Positions 22,739 through 31,881 of a DNA stretch of 49,548 nucleotides are shown in pieces. Every line of letters begins with the position of its first letter. Within the stretch, counting starts at the first letter, position 1. The position numbers were made by a program, and so were the translations under genes. Under the pieces are notes generated by a model. The model was not told where the DNA came from. It was given only the letters and a program-made list of their open reading frames with translations, and ran no database searches. The stretch lies in assembly GCA_020201525.1 (NCBI GenBank), contig JAIVGO010000005.1, forward strand, positions 1-49,548. The letters are read 5' to 3'. The stretch is from Actinomycetota bacterium (GTDB taxonomy: Bacteria > Actinomycetota > AC-67).

Positions 22739-23233
22739 TCAGCGAGCCGGATTCCAAAAAGTGAACATCTTCCTGGCGTCGATGCGGGCATACTGCGCGC
22801 CCGCGCCCCAGTCGGACCAGCCTGTCCCGTAGATGTCGCCGCAATAGTCCCGGAAGCCTGCCGTCTCGGAGCTCGCAAGATCGACGATTCGTGCCGTCCC
22901 GTGCACGATCACCGCCAACTCTTCGCCGCGCGTGTGCGACGCACTCACGGCGGGGTTGTTCCGTATGTGCCGAAAGCGTATGGACTCCGGCGAGGATCCA
23001 AACCAAAACTGGCCGCGATAGAACAAGCCGTCGACCGGGGCCACGCGGGGCTCCGACTGCGCGTTCACCGTGGCGAGATCGAGCACGCGAACGCCACCGA
23101 GAAGCTCGGGAAGTCGTTCGGCGCGAAGTACGCGGTCGGGAGTGAAGATGCTGCGCAGGTGTGTGCCTGCGGATGCGTAGCTCGCGTCGAGGAGCCGCTG
23201 CAGGCGGGCGACGTCTTCCGGCATCTCGTGCAT
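22739..23233 (-). CDS. PPOX-class (pyridoxamine 5'-phosphate oxidase-like) split-barrel protein
   Basis: 164 residues. Segments typical of the split barrel are VRVLDLATVNAQSEPRVAPV, GLFYRGQFWFGSS, RFRHIRNNPAVSASHTRGEE and VIVHGTARIVDLAS, followed by a C-terminal ARIDARKMFTFW. It resembles the flavin- or heme-binding members rather than true PdxH. A TATAGT box lies eight bases before the ATG on the minus strand, so the mRNA is near-leaderless. Its stop is one base away from the stop of the convergent alkyltransferase gene. Substrate unknown. Confidence 0.8.
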   Translation of the reverse strand: MHEMPEDVARLQRLLDASYASAGTHLRSIFTPDRVLRAERLPELLGGVRVLDLATVNAQSEPRVAPVDGLFYRGQFWFGSSPESIRFRHIRNNPAVSASHTRGEELAVIVHGTARIVDLASSETAGFRDYCGDIYGTGWSDWGAGAQYARIDARKMFTFWNPAR

Positions 23234-23269
23234 CGCCGAGCACTATAAGACACCGCCGGGGACGCCTCG

Positions 23270-23275
23270 TATGCT
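23270..23275 (+). promoter_or_regulatory. -10 box (TATGCT) supporting GTG 23283 as start
   Basis: TATGCT is followed by seven bases and GTG 23283. If this is the promoter, the ATG at 23271 lies inside the -10 box and cannot be the start. Confidence 0.45.
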
Positions 23276-23282
23276 GGCGATC

Positions 23283-25160
23283 GTGAATCGCATCGGGGAC
23301 TACGCGCTCATCGGAGACTGTCATTCGGCCGCGCTCGTCGGCAAAGATGGGGCGATCGATTGGGCGTGTTTTCCCCGCTTCGACTCCCCGGCCGCCTTCG
23401 CAAAGATCCTAGACGAGGCGCGCGGCGGCTCGTTTTCCGTGACGGCCGTCGGGACGCGGGAAGTGCGCCGCGCGTATCTCGAGGGGACGAACGTCCTTGA
23501 AACGAGATTCACATGCGAAACCGGGGAGCTCGAAGTGGTCGATTGCATGCCGATCGAACGATCCGATCCCGCGGATACCCGAGCGGTTCGGTCGCACGCT
23601 TCGATCATGCGCCGAATTCGATGTGTCGCAGGCGACGTTGATGTTGCCGTCGCCGTAGCGCCGCGGTTTGAATACGGATCGTTCGTTCCACGCTTTCGTC
23701 TTACCGCTCCAACGGCTGCCGAAATCGTCGGGGGTGCCGATGCCATGTATGTGCACTCGACGCACCCGCTCGCGGCGACGGAGTCTGCAATCGAAGGTCG
23801 CTGGCGCATGCACGCGGGCGAGGAAGCGTGGATCGATTCCGTGTGGCGTCCATCCCACGATCCGAAGATCCAGCACGGAGACCCACTGCGTTACCGCGTC
23901 GAAGGCGCGCGTCGCTTGAATGCCACGGTCGATTTCTGGCGTACGTGGATCGCGCGCTGCGGGTACGAGGGAGAGTACCTGGCCGCCGTCCAACGATCGG
24001 CTTTGGCATTGAAAGCGCTGACGTACGCTCCGAGCGGCGCCGTCATCGCTGCGCCGACGACGTCGTTGCCCGAGCACATCGGTGGCGGCCGAAATTGGGA
24101 CTACCGATACACGTGGATCCGCGATGCAACCCTGACGCTTACCGCTCTCTTCGTCCTCGGATATACGGAAGAAGCCGACGCCTTCAAGCAGTGGCTGGAA
24201 CGAACAGGGGCCGGCCGTCCTCAGGACCTCCAAATCATGTTCGGCATCGGCGGTGAGCGATCCCTTCCGGAATTCGAGGTGCTCCATTTGGCCGGACATC
24301 GCGCGTCGGCTCCCGTGCGTGTCGGTAACGGGGCAGTGAAACAAATGCAGCTCGATTCGTACGGACAGATTCTCGAGGCCGCTTGGCTGTACGGTAAGGC
24401 CGGCGGCGAGCTCACGCCGGACAACTGGCAATTCATCCTCGGCCTCGCCGACATCGTTTGCGAGCGCTGGCGCAAACCCGATCAAGGTATCTGGGAGATC
24501 CGCGACGAGCCTCGGCACTTCGTTCACTCGAAGCTGAATTGCTGGATCGCGCTCGATCGAGCGGTGCGCATTGCAACTGCGCGCGGCGAGCCCGATGTGG
24601 CAGAGGGTTGGGCTCGGGAGCGGGACGAGATTCGCGAATTTCTCCTGACGAAAGCCGCCCCCGACGGATGGTTCCACCAAGCCGTCGATTTCCCGGTTGC
24701 CGACGCATCGACGTTGCTCGTTTCGGCGAGCGGCTTTCTGCCGACGAACGATGCGCTCGTGCTGAAGACGCTCGAACAAGTGCGCGCCACACTTGAAAAG
24801 GACGGCCTTATGTATCGGTACCGTGCCGACGATGGTCTCGAAGGCGGCGAGGGTGCATTCCTTTTGTGTTCGTTCTGGCTACTCGACTGCTTGATCTTCG
24901 CCGGGCGGATTGAGGAATCGCATGCGTTGCTCCAGAGGTTGCTCGGCTTTGCCAATGATGTGGGATTGTTTGCCGAGGAGGTCGATCCGTCGAACGGGGA
25001 GCTGCTCGGGAACTTTCCGCAAGCCTTTTCGCACATGGCTCTCGTGACGTCGTGCGCGCACCTCGCCGCTGCGAAGCGCGGCGAGATCCCCGACGGCGCG
25101 GTCGACTACGCGGAATTCGCTTTAGAGCGGCTCCTCACGAGGATACAACGGGCGCAATGA
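23283..25160 (+). CDS. Glycoside hydrolase family 15 (glucoamylase/trehalase-like)
   Basis: About 625 residues. The family opening is present (NRIGDYALIGDCHSAALVG, then KDGAIDWACFPRFDSPAAFA), followed by a beta-sandwich N-terminal domain and an (alpha/alpha)6 barrel with NWDYRYTWIRDATLTLTALF, the segment holding the catalytic site region, and later EEVDPSNGELLGNFPQAFSH. There is no signal peptide, so it is cytoplasmic like the actinobacterial GH15 trehalases and glucoamylases that act on trehalose or alpha-glucans. The start is taken at GTG 23283 because of the -10 box; ATG 23271 adds four residues. Confidence 0.92.
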   Translation: MNRIGDYALIGDCHSAALVGKDGAIDWACFPRFDSPAAFAKILDEARGGSFSVTAVGTREVRRAYLEGTNVLETRFTCETGELEVVDCMPIERSDPADTRAVRSHASIMRRIRCVAGDVDVAVAVAPRFEYGSFVPRFRLTAPTAAEIVGGADAMYVHSTHPLAATESAIEGRWRMHAGEEAWIDSVWRPSHDPKIQHGDPLRYRVEGARRLNATVDFWRTWIARCGYEGEYLAAVQRSALALKALTYAPSGAVIAAPTTSLPEHIGGGRNWDYRYTWIRDATLTLTALFVLGYTEEADAFKQWLERTGAGRPQDLQIMFGIGGERSLPEFEVLHLAGHRASAPVRVGNGAVKQMQLDSYGQILEAAWLYGKAGGELTPDNWQFILGLADIVCERWRKPDQGIWEIRDEPRHFVHSKLNCWIALDRAVRIATARGEPDVAEGWARERDEIREFLLTKAAPDGWFHQAVDFPVADASTLLVSASGFLPTNDALVLKTLEQVRATLEKDGLMYRYRADDGLEGGEGAFLLCSFWLLDCLIFAGRIEESHALLQRLLGFANDVGLFAEEVDPSNGELLGNFPQAFSHMALVTSCAHLAAAKRGEIPDGAVDYAEFALERLLTRIQRAQ

Positions 25161-25170
25161 ACGGAACGTT

Positions 25171-25971
25171 CTACTTCAAGCGGCCGCGAAGCGCTGCGAT
25201 CGAAAGGCCCATCGTGATCGGCGCCATGATGAGCACCGCGAGGACACCTTTCGCGATTCTGGTCGCGTCGAAGCCGTACGCACTGAACGAGCGCATCCCT
25301 TCGAGGATGTAGGTAATCGGGTTATAGCCGACAGCAACTTTCAGCCACCCCGTCATCGCTTCGCGCGGCGCGAACGACGTCGTCAAGAAAAGCAGCGGAA
25401 ACAGAAAGACTATGCTGCCTTGCACGGCCTGGGCATTTGCGGTCTTGATTGCGACCGCCATCGCGATTCCGGCGAAGACGAGGCCCCACAGGGACGCCAG
25501 GAAGACCATCGGCAGGATGCCAGCGATTCCGGTTGCGAAATGGAGGCCGGTCGCCAGCGCGATTGCCGTCACGATCAAGCTGCGGAACAGGACGCCCGCG
25601 AAGTTTGCTCCCACCGTCCCGATCAGGACGGCGAGACGATTGGCCGGGCACAGCATCAGCTTGTCGAAATAGCCACGCTCGATGTCGGTCACCATGTTGA
25701 ACCCGGCGCCTTCATTGGAAACCGAGAACAGGATCGCGACCGGGAGCACGAACGCCTTGTAGTCGGTGACTTGGCCCGAACGCTCCGCGAGGCGCTGGAG
25801 GGAGCCCGACTGAACGAAGAAGAAGAACAACGGGATGAAGAATGACGGGATGAAGGCCGCCGGTGTGCGAATCAAGTTTCTGATCTCACGCATCGCAACG
25901 TAGTACGTCGCGCGGAAAAACTCGGTCTCACGCCGGTACGTGCGCGCGTGGGGGGCGAGCGCCACACTCAT
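25171..25971 (-). CDS. ABC-2 type exporter, membrane subunit
   Basis: 266 residues with six hydrophobic helices: AAFIPSFFIPLFFFFVQSG, AFVLPVAILFSVSN, RSLIVTAIALATGLHF, GILPMVFLASLWGLVFAGIA, GSIVFLFPLLFLTTSFAPRE and GVLAVLIMAPITMGLSIAAL. The conserved ABC-2 segment LTTSFAPREAMTGWLKVAVG and NPITYILEGMRS are present. It belongs to the daunorubicin-resistance (DrrB-like) branch and pairs with the ATPase whose stop overlaps its start by four bases. The exported compound is unknown. Confidence 0.9.
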   Translation of the reverse strand: MSVALAPHARTYRRETEFFRATYYVAMREIRNLIRTPAAFIPSFFIPLFFFFVQSGSLQRLAERSGQVTDYKAFVLPVAILFSVSNEGAGFNMVTDIERGYFDKLMLCPANRLAVLIGTVGANFAGVLFRSLIVTAIALATGLHFATGIAGILPMVFLASLWGLVFAGIAMAVAIKTANAQAVQGSIVFLFPLLFLTTSFAPREAMTGWLKVAVGYNPITYILEGMRSFSAYGFDATRIAKGVLAVLIMAPITMGLSIAALRGRLK

Positions 25972-26963
25972 GAGGCCTCCTTGCGGCCGCGCTTCTTTCC
26001 GTCGGTTTCGGCTTGCTGTTGCTCGGCCCCTTCCAGCCGGGACCCGGTCGCGCGAAGGAAAACCTCGTCGAGCGTCGGCGACGACAGCTTGACGCTTCCG
26101 ACCGTCACGTCCACCTCGTGAAGCAAGCGAACGGCACTCGCGATTGCGCTCGAGCCGCCGGTAACGAACAGCGTGAGCTCCTTGGTGTCCGACTGAATCT
26201 CTTTCAGTCCGGGAAGACGCGTCAACGCTTCTTTTGCGACGTCCATGCTTTCCTCCGGTACGGCGAGCGTGAGGATGTCGGCCGCGATTTCGGATTTGAG
26301 CTCTGTAGGAGACCCGAGGGCTACGATCCGCCCGTGATCGATGATCGCCACGCGCTCTGCGAGCCGGTCGGCTTCCTCGAGGTATTGCGTCGTCAAGAAG
26401 ACGGTGATGCCCTCTTCGCGGTTGAGCCGCGCGACTTCTTCCCAGATCGCGTGACGGCTTGCGGGATCGAGACCCGTTGTGGGCTCGTCGAGGAACAGCA
26501 GCTTCGGTCCGTGAATCAGCGCGCCGGCCAGGTCCAGGCGGCGACGCATCCCACCCGAATACGTTCCCAGCCTGCGGTCGGCGGCGTCCGACAGGCCGAC
26601 GAGATCGAGCATGGCCGCTGCTCGCTTGTGCGGTTGGCCGCCGCGGAGCCCCTGCAGCCGTGCGAGAAGGACGAGCATCTCGCGCCCCGTTGCCAGCGTG
26701 TCGAGGCCGGCTTCTTGAAGCGCGACGCCGATCGAAAGCCGGACTTCGTGCGGATGCGTGACGATGTCGAACCCGGCAACCCGCGCGGTCCCCGCCGTCG
26801 GGCGTAGCAGCGTCGTCAAAATCTTCGTCGTCGTCGACTTTCCCGCGCCGTTCGGCCCAAGGAAGCCGAACATTTCGCCTTCGGAGACGATGAGATCGAT
26901 CCCGGCGACGGCCTCGACATTTCCGAAAACTTTTTTTAGGCCCTCGACTTCGATTGCATACAT
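25968..26963 (-). CDS. ABC exporter ATP-binding subunit (DrrA-like)
   Basis: 331 residues from ATG 26963 (MYAIEVEGLKKVFGNVEAV); the frame is open further upstream without coding character. Walker A is GPNGAGKSTTTK, the signature YSGGMRRRLDLAGALIHG, Walker B LLFLDEPTTGLDP and the H-loop TTQYLEEADRLAERVAIIDH. A C-terminal domain of about 90 residues (MDVAKEALTRLPGLKEIQ, VTVGSVKLSSPTLDEVFL) is the DrrA-type extension. Together with the next gene it forms a drug or lipid exporter. The pair lies downstream of the SDR gene with a 46-base gap and may be a separate unit. Confidence 0.92.
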   Translation of the reverse strand: MYAIEVEGLKKVFGNVEAVAGIDLIVSEGEMFGFLGPNGAGKSTTTKILTTLLRPTAGTARVAGFDIVTHPHEVRLSIGVALQEAGLDTLATGREMLVLLARLQGLRGGQPHKRAAAMLDLVGLSDAADRRLGTYSGGMRRRLDLAGALIHGPKLLFLDEPTTGLDPASRHAIWEEVARLNREEGITVFLTTQYLEEADRLAERVAIIDHGRIVALGSPTELKSEIAADILTLAVPEESMDVAKEALTRLPGLKEIQSDTKELTLFVTGGSSAIASAVRLLHEVDVTVGSVKLSSPTLDEVFLRATGSRLEGAEQQQAETDGKKRGRKEAS

Positions 26964-27009
26964 ATGGCCGGGGATTCTGTCATACCGCGCCGCGGCTCGC
27001 GCGAAGTAC

Positions 27010-27768
27010 TTAGGGAGGTCCCCCGTCGACTGCCAGAATTGCACCTGTTGTGTAAGTCGAGGCGTCGCTCGCGAGGTACAACGCGGCGCCGACGATCTCA
27101 TTCGGCTGCCCGGCCCGTCCGAGCGCAAAGGTTTTCAAGCGTTCGCCGGCAACACCCATGTTCCACGCTTTGGAGATGTCCGTCAGAAAGGGGCCGGCTT
27201 GGATGCAGTTCACGCGAACACTCGGGCCGAACGCATGAGCGAATCCAACGGTGATCGCATTGAGGCCTGCCTTGGCTGCCGCGTACGGCACGATATCGGG
27301 GCGAGGGCGCGCCGCCGCGCCACTCGAAATGTTGATGATCGACCCGCCGTTGCCTTCCGCCATACGGGAGCCGATCAGCGTGGTCAGATGGAAGGGACCC
27401 TTGAGATTCACGGCGAGGACCTTGTCGTAAAGATCTTCGGAGACGTCTATGAGCTTGTCGTACAGCGGCGACATGCCGGCGTTGTTGACGAGGATGTCCA
27501 CGCGTCCGAACTCCCGATACGCCGCGTCGACAAGTCCGTCTAGCTCATCCCATTTGCCGACGTGACACGCGTATGCCAGCGCGCGCCGCCCCGTCGTCGC
27601 CTCAACTTCGCCGGCGAGTGCTGCGCATGCGTCCAACTTTCTGCTCGTGATGATGACGTCGGCGCCTGCGTGCGCGAACGCCAGAACCATCTCGCGTCCG
27701 AGCCCACGGCTGCCGCCTGTGACGAGCGCCACCCGGTCGGTCAGCCGAAATTGCTCGAATACTTTCAC
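27010..27768 (-). CDS. Short-chain dehydrogenase/reductase
   Basis: 252 residues from GTG 27768, chosen because a GAGGAG lies ten bases upstream; it begins 13 bases after the stop of the kinase gene. Classical SDR features: TGGSRGLGREMV cofactor loop, NNAG, ISSGAAA with the catalytic Ser, and YAAAKAG (Tyr and Lys). The final AVDGG is also typical. It is the last gene of the acyl-CoA dehydrogenase operon and probably oxidises or reduces a hydroxyacyl intermediate of that pathway. Cofactor preference is uncertain; an Arg after beta-2 (TSRK) would favour NADP(H). Confidence 0.9.
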   Translation of the reverse strand: MKVFEQFRLTDRVALVTGGSRGLGREMVLAFAHAGADVIITSRKLDACAALAGEVEATTGRRALAYACHVGKWDELDGLVDAAYREFGRVDILVNNAGMSPLYDKLIDVSEDLYDKVLAVNLKGPFHLTTLIGSRMAEGNGGSIINISSGAAARPRPDIVPYAAAKAGLNAITVGFAHAFGPSVRVNCIQAGPFLTDISKAWNMGVAGERLKTFALGRAGQPNEIVGAALYLASDASTYTTGAILAVDGGPP

Positions 27769-27781
27769 GACGTGCGTCTCC

Positions 27782-28738
27782 TCAATCGAGATAATCCACA
27801 GCTTGCCGAAGGAGCTCCGCAACGGCTGCACTTGCCGGAGCGCCGGGATCTTTCTTCCGCGCGTTCTTCACGATGAGCGCCGACGCGGCGGCTTGCTTGT
27901 AGCGCACGAGTGCACCGAACCATTTCATGTCGGGGAGATGCCTCCCGGCCGCCTTGGCGTACGCGTGGTGAAGGTGCTTGACGGCCGGCATCCCGCTGTC
28001 GGTGCGAATACACCGCGGATGTAGGGGATCGGCAAGCAGCAAGAACCATGCCACGTCGATCCGCGGATCGCCGACCGACCAGATCTCCCAGTCGATGACT
28101 GCTTCGATCCGATCCCCGACGCACAGCATGTTCCCCAAACGCCAGTCACCGTGCACGATCGAAGCCGGCATTTCATCGGGAACCGCCTTCTGCAGGCGCG
28201 ACAAACATTCGTCCGCGCCGTCGCGTACGTCGTCGTCGACCGTCGAAAACGCTTTCGCCCAGCGCTCGAGCTCGGTGTCCAAGCTCAGAGCATCCTCATC
28301 GACTCCTTGCGCATCTTCGGCATGCAGTGCGGAAAGCATCGCCGCCGCCGCCAGCGCGCGGTTGGCGATCTCCTCACGTGTGGCGGTTGTTTCGGATCGA
28401 CTTAGCAGGGGCTCGTACGATTCGCCTTCGGCCATCGACATCACGAAAAGAGGCGGATCTCCGGCATCGGTTCCGAGGACCCGGGGGACTTTCACGGCGG
28501 AAGACGCGAGAACGTCGAGAATTCGCGCTTGCCGCAGCACGTCGCGATTGCGAACCGGCGGTAACCCAGGGGGCGCGACTTTCACAACGACACGGTTTCC
28601 TGCCGAGGTGACGGCCGAATAGGTGAGGCTCGAATGTCCACCTGCCAAGGGACGGACGTCGGACACTTTCGTCCCCGGCGATCGCGCGCCGACCGCCGCC
28701 GAAGCGCGGCGAGCCATCTCGATAACGTCGATCGTCAT
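27782..28738 (-). CDS. APH-fold kinase of the ACAD10/11 N-terminal type
   Basis: 318 residues from ATG 28738, overlapping the acyl-CoA dehydrogenase stop by four bases. The aminoglycoside-phosphotransferase fold has the ATP-site strand VVVKVAPPG, the catalytic loop IVHGDWRLGNMLCVGD and the metal segment AVIDWEIWSVGDPRIDVAW. The DWExxxxGDPxxDxAW pattern matches the kinase domain of mammalian ACAD10/11 and related bacterial proteins rather than antibiotic kinases. In ACAD11 that domain phosphorylates 4-hydroxyacyl-CoAs so that the dehydrogenase domain can remove the phosphate. Position next to an acyl-CoA dehydrogenase supports the same role here. Confidence 0.82.
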   Translation of the reverse strand: MTIDVIEMARRASAAVGARSPGTKVSDVRPLAGGHSSLTYSAVTSAGNRVVVKVAPPGLPPVRNRDVLRQARILDVLASSAVKVPRVLGTDAGDPPLFVMSMAEGESYEPLLSRSETTATREEIANRALAAAAMLSALHAEDAQGVDEDALSLDTELERWAKAFSTVDDDVRDGADECLSRLQKAVPDEMPASIVHGDWRLGNMLCVGDRIEAVIDWEIWSVGDPRIDVAWFLLLADPLHPRCIRTDSGMPAVKHLHHAYAKAAGRHLPDMKWFGALVRYKQAAASALIVKNARKKDPGAPASAAVAELLRQAVDYLD

Positions 28739-30033
28739 AAGTTCCCAGCGAGTTCCTCGAGTGCCGTCGCGAAGCGCGCTCGAGCTTCGTCGATGCGCGG
28801 GGGTAGCCACGCCGACGGAAAGATGCTCTCGGAAGGCCCGTACTCTTTCAGGACCTGGCGCGCGACGGTGACCTGATGGACTTCGGTCGGCCCGTCCACG
28901 ATCCCCATCGTCGGCGCGAGCATCCACATGTTCCCGAGCGGCATCTCGTTCGAGACGCCGATCGCGCCGTGGATGTGCATTGCGCGGTAGACGACATCGT
29001 GGATCACGCGCGCAGCTTCGATCTTGCATGCCGATATCTCCTTGCGTGCGCCGGCCGTCGCTTTTTGGTCGATCAGCCACGCCGTGTAAAGCACGAGGAG
29101 ACGCAGTTGCATGATCTGCGTCCACGAATCCGAAATGGCCGCTTGCACGAGTTGCTTCTGAGCGAGAACGGTGCCCTGTGTCTCGCGCGAAAGCACTCGC
29201 TCGCACATCATGTCGAACGCCTGCTTGCAGCGGGCAATCGTCCGCATCGCGTGATGGATGCGACCGCCGCCCAGACGTGCCTGTGCGACCTCAAAGGCCT
29301 GCCCTTCAACGCCGAGCAAGTTCGCCGCTGGTACGCGGACCTGGTTGTAGCGAATCCACCCGTGCAGTCCCTCGCCGAGCGGTTCGTTCATCGTTCCGAC
29401 GTGCCGGACGATCTCAATTCCCGGGGTGTCCGCAGGGACGAGAAACATCGACATGCCGGAGTAGGCGCTCACATCCGGATTCGTGACCGCCATGACGATG
29501 AGGAAGGATGCGTTCCGCGCGTTCGACGAAAAGAATTTTTCGCCGTCGATGATCCAGGCGCCGCCCTCGCGCCGGGCGCGTGTCTTGAACATCTTCGGAT
29601 CAGAGCCCGCGTGCGGTTCCGTCATCGAATAACAAGAAAATATTTCGCCGTCGAGTAGCGGCTGCAGGTACGTCCGTTTCTGCTCCTCGGTTCCGTACAG
29701 CGCGATTATTTCTGCGTTGCCGGTGTCGGGCGCCTGGCAACCAAAGATGATCGGCGCCCAGCTCGACCGGCCGAGGATCTCGTTCAGCAGTGCGAGCTTC
29801 AGCTGGCCGTAGCCTTGGCCGCCGAGCTCGGGGCCGAGATGACACGCCCATAGTCCTTGGTCCCGCACCCGTTGCTTCAGTGGGTCGATGACCCGGCGAA
29901 GAGGCGGAGACGGCCGGTTGAACTCTTGATGGGGAAAGGCAAGATCGAGCGGCTCAACCTCGTCGCGGATGAATGCATCCGCCCAGTCGAGCTTCGCCTG
30001 GAATTCAGGCTCCGTCGAAAAATCCCAGGCCAT
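28735..30033 (-). CDS. Acyl-CoA dehydrogenase
   Basis: 432 residues. FAD-dependent family marks: CYSMTEPHAGSDPKMFKTRA, WIIDGEKFFSSNARNASFL, LGGGRIHHAMRTIARCKQAF and the C-terminal HGAIGVSNEMPLGNM. Length and the opening LDWADAFIRDEVEPLDL fit the ACAD10/11-like branch. The start has GGAGGGG upstream. It is translationally coupled to the APH-fold kinase downstream. The alcohol dehydrogenase gene ends 52 bases upstream on the same strand. It probably takes part in beta-oxidation of unusual (for example 4-hydroxy) fatty acids, an inference from its partner. Confidence 0.93.
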   Translation of the reverse strand: MAWDFSTEPEFQAKLDWADAFIRDEVEPLDLAFPHQEFNRPSPPLRRVIDPLKQRVRDQGLWACHLGPELGGQGYGQLKLALLNEILGRSSWAPIIFGCQAPDTGNAEIIALYGTEEQKRTYLQPLLDGEIFSCYSMTEPHAGSDPKMFKTRARREGGAWIIDGEKFFSSNARNASFLIVMAVTNPDVSAYSGMSMFLVPADTPGIEIVRHVGTMNEPLGEGLHGWIRYNQVRVPAANLLGVEGQAFEVAQARLGGGRIHHAMRTIARCKQAFDMMCERVLSRETQGTVLAQKQLVQAAISDSWTQIMQLRLLVLYTAWLIDQKATAGARKEISACKIEAARVIHDVVYRAMHIHGAIGVSNEMPLGNMWMLAPTMGIVDGPTEVHQVTVARQVLKEYGPSESIFPSAWLPPRIDEARARFATALEELAGNL

Positions 30034-30085
30034 GTGCCGCCCCTCCCTCGTGATGCGCGACCGACAAGTGCGAATATGTAACGCC

Positions 30086-31132
30086 CTAGCCGGCGAGTGT
30101 TGCCATGTCGATCACGAAGCGGTAACGCACGTCGCTTCGAATCGTGCGTTCCCACGCGTCGTTGATCTGCTGAATCGGAATCACCTCGACGTCGGAGACA
30201 ATCTCATGCTCGGCACAAAAATCCAGCATCTCCTGCGTTTCACGGACGCCGCCGATATTGGATCCGGTGAGCCGCCGGCGGGCACTGATCAACGCCGACG
30301 CCTTCAACGGAGACGGGTCGGGGATGCCGACCAGCATCATCGTTCCGTCGAGGCGAAGGAGTGAGAGATACTCGTTGTAGTCGTGGACTGCGGACACCGT
30401 GTCGAGAATGAAATCGAAACGCTTCTCATTCGCATCGAACGATTCGGGTGATCGCATCACGACGAAGTCGCCGGCGCCGAGGCGTAGCGCGTCGTCGCGC
30501 TTGCCGGGAGAGTGACTGAGGACGGTGACCTCCACGCCCAGCGCACGGCCGAACTTCACTGCCATGTGCCCGAGGCCACCGAGACCCATCACCGCAAGAC
30601 GGTCTCCGGCTTTGACGCCGAAGTGACGCAAGGGCGAATACGTCGTGATGCCGGCGCACATCAAAGGCGCGGCGGCGGCCGGATCCATGCCGGCGGGTAT
30701 CCGAAGCACGTAGTCCTCGTCGACGGTGATCCGCGCGGAATAGCCTCCGTACGTCGGCGTAGTGCCGTCCTGCTCGTACCCGTTGTACGTCCAGCTTGCG
30801 CCTCGTTCGCAGTATTGGCCTTCGCCGGCCTCGCATGCGGCGCACTTTCTGCAGGAATCGACGTATACGCCGACACCGACGGTGTCACCCTGCTTCCATG
30901 TCCGCACATCGGAACCGACCGCCGAAACTGTCCCCACGATCTCATGGCCCGGCACCATTGGGAAGATCGAGCCACCCCATTCGTCTCGTGCCTGATGAAT
31001 GTCGCTGTGGCAGACCCCGCAAAACGCTATGTCGACGAGGACATCGCGTGGCCCGGGGTTCCTGCGTTCGAATTCGAACGGTGCGACGGAGGCCGTCGGA
31101 TGTTGCACGCCGTAACCGAGAGTGCGAATCAT
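30086..31132 (-). CDS. Zinc-dependent alcohol dehydrogenase, YahK/CAD type
   Basis: 348 residues. Catalytic zinc ligands lie in FCGVCHSDIHQ (Cys38) and VPGHEIVG (His63), with structural zinc cysteines 94, 97, 100 and 108 in CRKCAACEAGEGQYC. The nucleotide loop is GLGGLGHMAVK. Features such as WGGSIFPMVPGHE and SWTYNGYEQDGTTPTYGGYS are typical of the NADP-dependent cinnamyl-alcohol-dehydrogenase-like YahK group, which reduce a broad range of aldehydes. The start overlaps the stop of the zinc-ribbon gene by four bases. Confidence 0.93.
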   Translation of the reverse strand: MIRTLGYGVQHPTASVAPFEFERRNPGPRDVLVDIAFCGVCHSDIHQARDEWGGSIFPMVPGHEIVGTVSAVGSDVRTWKQGDTVGVGVYVDSCRKCAACEAGEGQYCERGASWTYNGYEQDGTTPTYGGYSARITVDEDYVLRIPAGMDPAAAAPLMCAGITTYSPLRHFGVKAGDRLAVMGLGGLGHMAVKFGRALGVEVTVLSHSPGKRDDALRLGAGDFVVMRSPESFDANEKRFDFILDTVSAVHDYNEYLSLLRLDGTMMLVGIPDPSPLKASALISARRRLTGSNIGGVRETQEMLDFCAEHEIVSDVEVIPIQQINDAWERTIRSDVRYRFVIDMATLAG

Positions 31133-31839
31133 GCGTCTTCCTCCGTGAGCAGCAGCGGTTCTTTATGCGCTATGCCGCGAGCGGCCAATTCGCCGGCGAG
31201 GTCGTCTTCCATCAGTTGCAATGCGTGATCCTTGAAACCCCGCTCGATGTGGATGCGCACCCGGCCGTCTGCTCGGGCGTACGGCGGCGGCGGCGAATCG
31301 AGCGGATACTCGCTGTCTGCTCCGATCTCGATATCCTCACACAACGAGAGTAAAACCCTTGCAACAACGGGCTCCATGTATCCAATCGGATCGGCGTCGT
31401 ATTCCTCGACAGCTTCGGCCGGTGCTGGAAGGCCCCACGCCCCGGTCGGCGACTCTTGCGCTCCCTCCGCAAAGTTGGGGTCGGCAGCAACGACTTCCTC
31501 GAGCTCGCGCAGCCGGGCCGGCAGCCGATCGCGCACGATGATTCTGGCGCGATCGAGATCCTTTTTTTCGACGAACACCGTGGAGCGTTCGGGATGAGAT
31601 GTTCGATAGATCTCCGACAGCGCGTCTGCGATCGTCGCGCGGATTCCCTCCTCAGCGAGAAGATCTATGACGATCGGCGCCCGGACTCGCTCGTACTCAC
31701 CGAGCTCGGCGCCGAGTACGACGTCGGCGTCGAGAGGACGGGCGTCTTCTTCCAACACGTCCACGAGTGCCGCGTTGTGATCGGGACAGGTCGTGAATCC
31801 CGGTCGGAACTCATCGCGACACACAGGGCAGTACGGCAT
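31129..31839 (-). CDS. Zinc-ribbon hypothetical protein
   Basis: 236 residues from ATG 31839 (MPYCPVCRDEFRPGFTTCPD). The N-terminal CPVC...CPDH is a small zinc ribbon; after an acidic linker comes a DUF2007-like segment (LLAEEGIRATIADALSEIY then FVEKKDLDRARIIVRDRL). The C-terminal third has VRIHIERGFKDHALQLMEDD. No signal peptide or membrane helix. It is coupled by ATGA overlap to the alcohol dehydrogenase gene. The function is unknown; DUF2007-type domains are thought to bind signalling or degradation partners, but nothing specific can be said. Confidence 0.75.
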   Translation of the reverse strand: MPYCPVCRDEFRPGFTTCPDHNAALVDVLEEDARPLDADVVLGAELGEYERVRAPIVIDLLAEEGIRATIADALSEIYRTSHPERSTVFVEKKDLDRARIIVRDRLPARLRELEEVVAADPNFAEGAQESPTGAWGLPAPAEAVEEYDADPIGYMEPVVARVLLSLCEDIEIGADSEYPLDSPPPPYARADGRVRIHIERGFKDHALQLMEDDLAGELAARGIAHKEPLLLTEEDA

Positions 31840-31881
31840 GCGTGCAAGAGTACGCGGCTGCGCGGCGACGGCCAAAGCCGC

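Noticed and set aside
23409-24779. 456-codon minus-strand frame opposite the GH15 gene
   Set aside because: Shadow of the GH15 reading frame; no family features.
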